The notes under the pieces: generated by a model
Told to the model about the DNA's origin: nothing
What the model saw: only the letters and a program-made list of their open reading frames with translations
Database searches by the model: none
Program-made: the position numbers and the translations under genes
In this document: in pieces, positions 48,833 to 57,722 of the stretch
Numbering within the stretch: position 1 is the first letter of the stretch
How the letters are laid out: each line of letters opens with the position of its first letter
Assembly (NCBI GenBank): GCA_004369085.1
Contig: ML210286.1
Location: forward strand, 7,764 to 71,763
Direction of reading: 5' to 3'
From: Coprinopsis marcescibilis
Taxonomy: Eukaryota > Basidiomycota > Agaricomycetes > Agaricales > Psathyrellaceae
Length of the DNA stretch: 64,000 bases

Positions 48833-51268
48833 CTACCACTCAGGGTTGAGAATCGTAGACAAGACGACCCTCGATTTTTGGACTATCAAGTCCCCATTTT
48901 CATCGCTCGCATTCCTCTGGAGGCCCATATCCGACGAACAGAGTACCCTTCTGTCTGACAACCAATCGGTCTCAGCATCCTGCTCTCCTCCGTCAGCGTA
49001 GCTGTCTTCTTGCTGTTCGCGGACGAAATCCGATTCCGGTTGCGGGGCGTATGTTGTGAGAGTGCAAGGTATGTCGCCATTGAACAGGAGATGCAGACGA
49101 ACAGCTAATCTGGCGATCATAGACACCTTGTCTTCGAAGGACTTTACGAGATTCTCGACGGATGCGTGCGAGGGAGACCGGCCCACAATGCTGAGGATGT
49201 CGTAGAGTTGCTCACGAAGATACGAGAGCAGCTGTGGGTGCGCCTCAGAAGTTAACTTGAGCATCGCTTTCGTTGTGGAACGCCATGTCTCTGCGACATC
49301 TTTCTTTCCTGTTTGGATAGTCAGCATCTGGTCAGCCCCAGAGAAAAGGCAGACGGTACCTGTCTCAAGCATGCGGTTGTACAGGATCTGCAGCAAGTCA
49401 CCGTGCTCCCACTGGAATGGATACCAGGAGTTGATGAATTTGTTGCAGCAAAACACCAGACACCCTTGGACCGCGACCTGCAGCAACAATGGGTTGCTCT
49501 CCTGATCCGGCTCCGTATACCCCACTCTCAACGCTCTGACCAAATCCTTGCTTATGCCCCCGGACAGCTTCTGCATCAAAGGCTCAACATCCACGACACC
49601 ATCGACGTCCACGCTCGTCTCATCCTCCACACCGTCGGCAAACTCCGCTGCCACTTGGAAAATCTCCGAGTTCAAGTTCTTCAGAATTCGCACAGCGTCG
49701 TCGAGGGGTTCGTCTTTCGCGGCCCGTCGCATGAAAAATCGCTGCTCGGCAGGGCGGGTGAATTTGATTTCCATCGTCTGTCGCTTCAGTTGGTCCGCGA
49801 GCATCCTGTTCCGCCTCTCAGTCTCCTCGACGTATTGGTAGTACGCGGACATCTGGTCGCGAAGCTCGTCCACAGCTCTTTCCTTCTCCGTCGTTTTGGC
49901 CTCCACGACCTCTCGGAGAGCCTCAGCTTGGGATTTGGTGTCGTCTAGACGTGTGTTGAGGGAATCGATGTGTTGATCCCTCATATCGATGTCGGCGTCT
50001 TTCTCCTTCCTAATCCTCTCCACCTCTCCCCTCAAAGCCTCTTCCTTTTGTCGGTATATCTCTTCGTCCTCGGTGTACCGCTGGATGTCCTCAAGGGCGT
50101 TGCCAATATCAAGCTGCAGACCAGAGATGGTCTGCACATGGGCATCATTCTCGCTCTGATACCTGGATAGGGTCTGTTCGAGTAGCTCTTTCGAAGCGAC
50201 AGCTTCAGATAAAGTTGCCTCAACGATCTTCGCCTTCTCTTCCAACAACTCGTTCTCGCGCTCGACCATCGCAAGCGCTTCATCGCTCTTCGTCTTCTCC
50301 GCGTCATTCTCCGCTCTCTCAGCATCCAACATCTCCCTCACCTCTGCAAGCTCCTCAGCAAGTTGGGCGTTTCGAGCCTCCAACAAAGCTTTCTCCTCCT
50401 GATTTTCCCTCTCCATCATCTCCGACGTAGCCTTCACCTCCTTGATCGCCTTGGCATGGTCGATCTCCAACAGCTGCTTCTCAACTCGGAACTTTGCTTC
50501 GGCCTCCTCGAGCTTTCCCTTCCACTCCCCCTCCAGCCGAGCATTCTCGGCCTCAAGTGACAACTTCTGCTCACGCAGGCGGCGAAGCTCTTCTTCATTT
50601 GCAACAGCAGCAGCGGCAGCCGCACTAGCAGCCGCACTGCCAATCGAAGATGACCTTCCGTTGAGCACAGAATTTCCTCCGTCCGACGAGCCCGTCGATT
50701 TCAGCTCGGTCGTCTGCATTTTGGGAGACTCGGAGAGGACAGGACCGGTGGACTCGAAGGTTTCTACTGCTGCAGGTGCCGATACAGGGACCGTAGCAGC
50801 GGCGTTGGCCGTACCAGTGGATGCGGTGGGGGTCGCCTGTGCGATGGGAGCGGTCTGGGGCGCAGCAGGTGCAGGGGTAGAAGGCCGCGAAGGCGTCCTT
50901 GACGCATTCTCTAAGCTCTCCCCGACAACAGCGCTGGACGACATCCGCGACAGCAGCGTGCTCTTTCGGATCTTGGGCTTGTCCCCGCCCAATTTGAAGC
51001 TGCGGATGCTGCTCGTGTCGCTGGTGTCCTTACCAGCAGCGGCATTTACGAGTGTGGATGCGGCGGAAGCGGCGGTGGAAGATGAGAGGGTGGATGAGGC
51101 AGAGGATGGGAGCGTGCTGGTGGTGGAACGCGGGGAGGAAGTGATGGTCGCGGGTGTGGTGGTGCCAGTGACGGTTTCGTCGCTGACCGAGGTTGTGCTC
51201 TGTGCTCGCTTGGCAGTTGCCCGACGAGCCTTGGTGAGCATGCTCAGCATCGAGAATGGGGATGCCAT
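48833..51268 (-). CDS. Long coiled-coil protein C-E, divergent family member
   Basis: The frame is open from 51268 to 48833. A 51-bp in-frame intron (49359-49309, gtaccg...aaacag) is expected before KKDVAETWRSTTKAM, the counterpart of the AVAGRWRA site, giving 794 residues. The N-terminal 200 residues are Ser/Thr/Ala-rich and disordered. Residues about 225-510 form a long continuous coiled coil (E, K, L, R-rich), much longer than in the paralogues. In the C-terminal region LKNLNSEIFQVAAEFADGV replaces the usual LN-x-EIFQC block, and MGLQRNASDENG-x-L near the end matches the IGLQKVTT-x-DG segment. The hallmark DVRTAELKGAQ is reduced to KRQTMEIKFTRPAEQ. It is the most diverged copy and may be the older, conserved form. 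Confidence 0.8.
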   Translation of the reverse strand: MASPFSMLSMLTKARRATAKRAQSTTSVSDETVTGTTTPATITSSPRSTTSTLPSSASSTLSSSTAASAASTLVNAAAGKDTSDTSSIRSFKLGGDKPKIRKSTLLSRMSSSAVVGESLENASRTPSRPSTPAPAAPQTAPIAQATPTASTGTANAAATVPVSAPAAVETFESTGPVLSESPKMQTTELKSTGSSDGGNSVLNGRSSSIGSAAASAAAAAAVANEEELRRLREQKLSLEAENARLEGEWKGKLEEAEAKFRVEKQLLEIDHAKAIKEVKATSEMMERENQEEKALLEARNAQLAEELAEVREMLDAERAENDAEKTKSDEALAMVERENELLEEKAKIVEATLSEAVASKELLEQTLSRYQSENDAHVQTISGLQLDIGNALEDIQRYTEDEEIYRQKEEALRGEVERIRKEKDADIDMRDQHIDSLNTRLDDTKSQAEALREVVEAKTTEKERAVDELRDQMSAYYQYVEETERRNRMLADQLKRQTMEIKFTRPAEQRFFMRRAAKDEPLDDAVRILKNLNSEIFQVAAEFADGVEDETSVDVDGVVDVEPLMQKLSGGISKDLVRALRVGYTEPDQESNPLLLQVAVQGCLVFCCNKFINSWYPFQWEHGDLLQILYNRMLETGTVCLFSGADQMLTIQTGKKDVAETWRSTTKAMLKLTSEAHPQLLSYLREQLYDILSIVGRSPSHASVENLVKSFEDKVSMIARLAVRLHLLFNGDIPCTLTTYAPQPESDFVREQQEDSYADGGEQDAETDWLSDRRVLCSSDMGLQRNASDENGDLIVQKSRVVLSTILNPEW

Positions 51269-52266
51269 CGTTGCAGATGTGGATAGTGCAACTTGGTGTG
51301 GTGCTGCGGATTTAGATTTGGGAGTGTCGACGCGGCGATAACAGACTAGATGATGACGGCGTTATAATATGAATACGATGATGAGACGCAATGGATACCA
51401 CTGGCCAATCAATGGCTAGGTCAAGCTAATGTGGGGACAAGTGAGAGGTGTGAGGTGTAGGTGGGCATGATACATATACCTCGTTCTTGCGGGAACCTCA
51501 TGTTGGCTCGCTGTTGACATACGTGTTGTGCGTGGTACGTCTCATGGCTTGCTGCGTGCTGCATTGCGTCTGGGCTTGCAAGGCGGTGGGGGTAGAACAT
51601 GAGGCGGGCGCGTGCACTGCGCGCTCGGGGACCTTACCCGCTGGTCTTGTTTCATATCTTCAACCATTACAAATGTGATAACGGTCGGCGGTAGTGGTTA
51701 TACCGCAAACATTCCTACTTAAGATTATAGCATCCCTTTGGACTAACGGATCTCGACGAGAACTTTCAACCTTCTTCGTACAATGTATCACATACCCAGC
51801 GTGCAGATGCAATAAGTACCTCGCAGCGATCGAAATAAGGCTAAGGGGTGATGGGACACACCTGACATGAATGATTTCTGACGAGTACGTGATTGGTGCA
51901 GGATTGAAACTCGAACAGTGGGTAAGTATATACAGATGGAACCGTGCTTCAAAGCCACGAGGCGGTAGGCTGTTCACGCATCAACCGCGTCGCGTCGCGG
52001 TATCGACGCTCTTTCTCCGCAAAACGGCTTCTCTACTACTTGCAATTTGCTTGAAATGTTGATTGGCCTATGTACATTCAATACAAAAGACGTGGACCTC
52101 CCGTGTGATTACAATATGAATAAGTAATAACAAACTGGTCCAATCGATAACCGTGTTTGTTCTAAGCCAAAATCGACAGCAGGTGTATCATTCGAGCGGT
52201 AGCGGTGCCCGAGTAACGACGAAGAATGCATTGATCTGAAAAATCGTAAGATGCAATGTGGTTTGT
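51269..52266. other. Intergenic, no gene recognised
   Basis: About 1 kb: C-E promoter side and H-E 3' side. No supported feature. Confidence 0.5.
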
Positions 52267-54736
52267 TCATGGACCTTCGACTTCGTAGATGATTTTGGCG
52301 GGCGTCCTGAACGAAAGGTATCGTTTATCGCAAGAAAGATATATGATATATGAAGACTAACCTCTTCTCGACCCCCTAATGACCGAAAGTCAGATGCGGT
52401 CGAATTCAGATAGTAAAGCACTTACATCCTGTGCCCAACAGACCTGTGCTCGCAGTTCCGTCAACCCGAATAGAATCACGACATCGTATTTTACACGCCA
52501 CAACATCTTCCTCTGCGACTCAGACCACTTGCGTTCTCCGGGCAAGGGAGTCAAATCCATTTCGATGGTGGCAGCGTTCGTATACTTATCTGCATAAATT
52601 GACAATGAATGTCTTTCAAAGGATGGGACACAAATATAACTTTCCTGCCTCGTCATCTATCCACCTAGGCCTCTTAGACCTTCCACGATACGATAGAATC
52701 TTGATTGTAGATTGATAGGGCTTAGCACCCTCCGTAAAGATTTTGTAAAAGTGTTCCCTAAATTCCTTCTCTTCAGAGACTTTCTTTCCCTATTTGGTCC
52801 ATGTCAGTCTTTTGAAAGGAACGGATCGCTTAGGCACACCTGTTGTAAAATGGTAACAAACCGTTTATATAGGGTTTGATTTCCGGTAACCGGGTCAGTA
52901 ACGATGAGATGGACGCGGTTCTGGTGGTCAACATCTGTTGGGTTAAAATCCACATGTGAGTCGACCCCATAGAACCACTTGGAGACCCTAACGTTGACTG
53001 ATCGATCCAGGTAAAAATAAATGGCGCCATCGGACACCGCTTTATTCCTGTACGTAGAGCTTTAGCACCGTGCAAATACAACAAACTCTAGAACTACTCA
53101 CACATGGCTGTCGGGCCGCGACAGCCTGACTCCCATGGGGTCGAATTCCTCCTTCAACTTCTTGTATAACCAGTCGCTAGCTGCGAATCCTCCAACTAGG
53201 AAGATCGACTATGGGGCCACCGGTAGGTACGACCGAGCGAGCGAAGCGAATGGAAGACAACGCACTGTTATCTTGTCTTCAGAACTTTCGCATTGTTCCT
53301 TGGCAGCCTTGACAATTGTTTCGATGGACGGTTTGAAAAAGCCAGCAACGACATCTCTATAAACGTATTAGAGGTATAATGCAGTAAATATGACTGAGGG
53401 CTCACCCAGGAACTCTGATTTGCCCCGATTTGATGTTCAAATCTGGCTCATTGTCCCTAACAGACCCGAATTTGATGATCGTGGAGTCTTGGTCGTTCCT
53501 AAATGAGTGCTTGGGGCCTTTATCGAATTCCCTCACAATGTTGTCGACGTCCTGCACAAACCGCGAATTCCCGAGCTGCACTTCATAAATGATCCTTAAT
53601 CAGCTGTGACTTGCACGAGCATAGCACGTTGGAACTCACTGTTAAAGTGATGGCGGGCACGAGTGGTGACATATATAGACCCTTGAAAATGACCTGCAGA
53701 TGCCAAGGCGTCAGCAACCGTAGTTGAAAACCATGTATAATTACCTACATTGAGGAATGGCAATCTCCTCGAATTTGTTGTCCTTTCCTCGATAAGCACT
53801 GAGATCGACGTTACCGCCTCCTGCGTCAACGATCAGGGTGCCCTCGCCTTTCTGTCCAAAGCACATGTCAGCCGATAACTACGATGAAATAATTTGCATA
53901 CTAACCTTCATGGCCTCGTTGCTAAGCCCGCTCTGTATGCAGAAGTGCAAGCTGGCTTCTCCCTCCGTGACAAACGAAACATGTTTTTCTGCTTCGTCTA
54001 GGTTTCTAACGATACCGGCGATCACTGCGGCTTTGCGCATCTGGGCCTGCTGGGGCCCCTCCCAACCGTTCGGCTGTGTCAAGACAACGTCGGTGTTGTC
54101 TTCGACTGAGGCCAAAATCTTGTCCCCGTTGGTGTGCGTGTCCTTGATGTATTCCTTCGTGCAATCATACAGGTACCGCAAGAAATCACCAAACACCTGC
54201 ACGACGTTTTTATTTGGCGGAAGCGAGGGTATCTCGTTGGTGAACCCTGCAGGTCTCTGACTTGGTGGCCTCAAATGCATCTTGAACCTATATAATGCTG
54301 AATTTAGCTATGTCATTCCAGTAGGAATAATAACTGTTATTACTTACCATTCAGCCTTTGACCACCCACCCTCATCAGCTTTAGTGTCGGTTTCTGGCCT
54401 CAGAGCAGCAGCGCCTGCACATTCAAAAATATCGTCCTTGTTATACCACACAAGGGTTGGTATTTTTGAATCGCTGCCGACCTGTCCTTGATACGGAAAC
54501 CTTGGTTCTGGTTAGTGACTGATCCTCTAAACCCGGAGGTCTCTCACCTGGTCACAGTCCGTATTTCCGGAAGTTCACCTGGATTCAAGATGCTGAAATC
54601 AGCTGTCAGTTTGAGTTTTCAAAGATAGTCATGATAATTGGTGCACGAACCAATATGAGACCCCGCTAAACGTTGTCCCTATATCGAAAGCCAGCAAAAG
54701 CTTTCTTGTGGGCCCAGAATATGGCTTCTTCGACAT
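52267..54736 (-). CDS. Divergent Hsp70-like ATPase H-E with an altered splice donor
   Basis: Fourteen exons join to 588 residues: 54736-54651, 54592-54548, 54500-54348, 54287-53906, 53851-53749, 53693-53640, 53580-53406, 53356-53266, 53208-53102, 53047-52840, 52789-52645, 52589-52426, 52375-52362 and 52306-52267. Sizes match H-B and H-C almost exactly. Motifs: LAFDIGTTFSGVSY, GEASLHFCI, VDAGGGNVDLSAY, IFLVGGFAASDW and LFGLTELRAQVCW, ending TPAKIIYEVEGP. In the phosphate-2 motif T is replaced by N (GGGN). The donor after exon 11 reads gaaagt where gtaagt is expected; no nearby GT restores the frame. Either the gene is impaired at its last 70 or so residues, or the base is an error. It pairs with C-F, 587 bp upstream. 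Confidence 0.85.
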
Positions 54737-55323
54737 AGTTCGTCGAAGTTAACTGGACAATAAATAAGCAAGAAACCGAGGCCACTCTAGAATATCTAGC
54801 AGCGCTTCAATAAAGCCTACATTGAATTTCTTGACAAGAGCTTAAGAGTCAAGAACTCCGATGCGGCAGCGCAGGGGACCGGGGACTTGTGACAATGTCA
54901 CGGCACGTGGCGCGTTACCGATTTGCCATTATGTGACACCGATCCTCGCGCGACGCGATCCTAGTAGTACTATAGTACTAGTAGGCCAGTCGCAGTGCTC
55001 GTAAGTACTGAAAGGTTAAATTTACATATTTTACAATCGACATAATATACATCAAGTCGTTCCCAAGAGCTGCTGCATAGAGATCAATCAATTGCAGGTC
55101 TGTCAAGCCGAGTCGACCTGCCCTATGATCTATCCCGCTCCTGCCGGCAGTGCTAGTTACACGCCAAGAGTCGGAGGTGACTGATAGAGATATATTCGAG
55201 GAGAACCCAGTGCTTCCGAAAAATATCACCTTGTTTGGTCCATCGTTAACCAAAGCACCATTCGGTAGGGCGTGCCGCGTTATTGCGTTTCGCTGCTGTG
55301 CTTGCCAATGCATTCAGGCTCCC
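54737..55323. other. Intergenic between C-F and H-E with a shared promoter-type motif
   Basis: Contains the inverted GTGAC/GTCAC motif at 54888-54901 and a near-palindrome around agtactatagtact (54959-54984). No gene is seen. Confidence 0.55.
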
Positions 55324-57181
55324 CTACAGAATGTCAATCACAACGGAAGAACCGGAAATGCCTTTTGAAGCAATAGTCATGACCTCCTCCAATGTTTCCG
55401 GCAAGACGATCTTGGGAAACACGACAATGTCGGTCTCCGCGCGTGCAGGCCCGTCATGTCCACGCTTGGAAACGATCTCAAGGCCGATGTCAATGGTGCC
55501 GATAATTCCTGTACCAAGTCGTCCTTCGCATGCTTTCTCGCCCTCGTCCCCATATGAAAGCTCCATGATCTTCCAATCGTACGGCTGACTGTAAGCCCAC
55601 ACAAGCGGGAGGAGGTCCAACGACGTGATTCCTTGGCCAATGGCATGCTTGAGGATAGCAACGGCTTTCTTGACGGGTTCCAGGTGTTCTTCAATGGATT
55701 GAACAAAGGTCGAACATGATGGGTCGGATTGACGCGTACGAGACCCTCCGGCAACGGATATAACTGTCTGGATCGTTGAAACCACAGCAGACATGTCAAA
55801 CCCAAACTTCTGAGAATTAGTCAACTGAGCCATAGCGATTGATCTCCAGCGACCAGCAATGGCCACATCATCTATAGCTCTGTCAGGAAGATACCATGCC
55901 GTTATAACAGGGATATGACTTACGTGTTGCGCAGATCAGGTCGTAAGTGGCCTGAAAAGCAGTATTGGCTGTGTCATTTGTTGGATCAAACTTCCGCAGG
56001 ATGTTGGAGCAGTGGTTAATGGGCACAACCTGCAGCGCCACTTGCAAGGGGAGTGGATCATTGGCTGTAACCAAATTCTTCTCCAAAGTTGACCGAAGCT
56101 GTTTCCCAATACTCATATCCACAACTCTCAAGTCCTCCTTCGTGACGTTGCCCTGACCAATGTCACCCAGTAAATCAAACACCTTGTCCACAATCCAAGC
56201 GCTGCATTGAAGTATTTCTGCGTTGAGAGTTGTAAGCATACGCTTCACGTCGCCCACAGAGAACAGGTCGGCCTTGTTAAGGAACGTTTGTGCCCCTTTC
56301 AGCTCAGCGGTTCGCGCGTCTAAAAGAGCGTTTGTGTTGGCATGGTCCGCCATCGATTCCGGGAGTTGGGTTCGTGCGTCCTTCAGCTCGCCCTCTACGT
56401 TCCGATTCCTGCGCTGCAGTTCCTCGTTCTCCCCCTTGGGGTTCTCGACCTCTCCGCTCAGATTCTGTATACTCGCTTCACGGCTTTCAAGCTGTTCCTG
56501 TACTCCATTAAGCTTGTCGTTGAGATCTCGGAGTTCCTGGTTGCGCGTTGCGAGCTGAACCCTGTCGTCCATAAATAATGCTCGGTGACGCTCGGGTTCA
56601 GGCTTCATGTATACATTCTCGTCTCTGAGCTTGCGATTCTGGCCATCCAAAAATTGAATTTGATTTCTGAGTTGGTTTATTTCGTCGTGGTAGACACCCA
56701 TCATCTGACCGTTGTTCCATTGGAGTTGGACTGCTTGTCGAGGATCGTGGTTGTGGTAGCCGCCATGTCTGTCCCACTGTCCATGCGACGGAAGTGTTTG
56801 TCGCTCCTGATGAGCCTGATGACCCCCACCCTGAGGCCAGATATTGTGGTTGTTGTTATAAGGTTGTTGCCCGTTACTGTACGCGTTTTGTCGGCCTCAA
56901 CGAGAGTTGAACGTTGAAACGTTGACTCACCGCCAATGTAATCTCCTTCCAACGTCATTTCTCGGACCCGTTGGGGGCTGCTCGTTTTTTTCATGTCCCC
57001 CATAGCCCCAGTTCTGAGCCCCATTTTGTGTGTGATTCCAAGAGCCATGATCGTCTGTCTCAGTCCTTTTTCGCGAAGGTTCGCCGGACTGGCCGCTGAG
57101 AGATCCAGGGCTCTTTGACCGTGGCCTCTTCTGACTCACAGAGATGTTTTGCTCGCCACCAGAATTGGTTGATGCATCCAT
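55324..57181 (-). CDS. Coiled-coil partner protein C-F
   Basis: Three exons (57181-56931, 56876-55924, 55871-55324) give 583 residues. The N terminus is charged and low-complexity (SQKRPRSKSPGS), then Gln/His/Asn-rich (NNHNIWPQGGGHQAHQ). A coiled coil runs from about residue 145 to 290. The conserved part contains LLDARTAELKGAQTFL, KADLFSVGDVKRM, LNAEILQCSAW, then DVAIAGRWRSIAMAQ right after the last intron, QGITSLDLLPLVW and GTIDIGLEIVS. It is closest to C-C in the SVGDVKRM block, and the C-F/H-E pair mirrors C-C/H-C in order and strand. A Mutator-like element begins 238 bp upstream of its start, in its probable promoter. Confidence 0.85.
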
Positions 57182-57409
57182 AGTAGCAGTTAGATTGTTG
57201 TACAGGATAGCAGAAGTTGCATCAGAGCTCGTCGTCGTCGTTTCTGTTCAAAGCGAAAGGGCTTTTGATCGCTGGCACGGTGGTGGCGGCCCTCTGGCCC
57301 CGCCGCCCGAGTTTCTCGGAATCATGCTCAGCAGAAGCCCTGAGTTGGAAACGCTGAGCACCCGGCTGAATCTCAAGAGCGACATGATATTAAGAGCAAA
57401 CACGAACAT

Positions 57410-57418
57410 AGCAAAAGG
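57410..57418. repeat. Left 9-bp target-site duplication of the Mutator-like element
   Basis: AGCAAAAGG directly abuts the left end of the element and is repeated exactly at 61382-61390 after the right end. Confidence 0.85.
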
Positions 57419-57471
57419 CAGGCTCCTAAACCAGCCACTCTTCTCGCAGCTTCACAGTCATTATAACGGTA
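57419..57471 (+). repeat. Left terminal inverted repeat, outer part
   Basis: Matches the reverse complement of 61329-61381 with one or two differences; the remainder of this repeat lies beyond the nested insertion at 60427-60581. Confidence 0.85.
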
Positions 57472-57507
57472 AGGTAGACGACATCCACGACCCGCCAACG
57501 TCACGTG
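57472..57507 (+). repeat. Left TIR of the Tc1/mariner-like element
   Basis: 36 bp identical to the reverse complement of 60389-60424. Confidence 0.9.
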
Positions 57508-57722
57508 ATGAGCGTGACAGATCCCGATATGGTCAAAGCGCCCATCGTCGGTACTGATAACGCTCATCGCCAGCGACAACGCGCTGTTTGCACAGATCGG
57601 GCGCCATAGATAGTTAGCAAATGTAGCCGTAAACTCAATAGACCATGTTTGATGCCCGCGCCCCATCATAGAATGGAGAAATATCCAATTGTATAGCTTG
57701 AGCGCTGTCTAGTGCGCCTTTT

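Noticed and set aside
50442..51341. Long plus-strand open frame
   Set aside because: Antisense to the N-terminal and coiled-coil part of C-E; low-complexity composition explains the lack of stops.
10798..54736. Reading the ATPases as canonical stress Hsp70 (SSA type)
   Set aside because: They lack the conserved Hsp70 substrate-binding domain and EEVD tail, and their motif spacing fits the HSPA12-like divergent group better.
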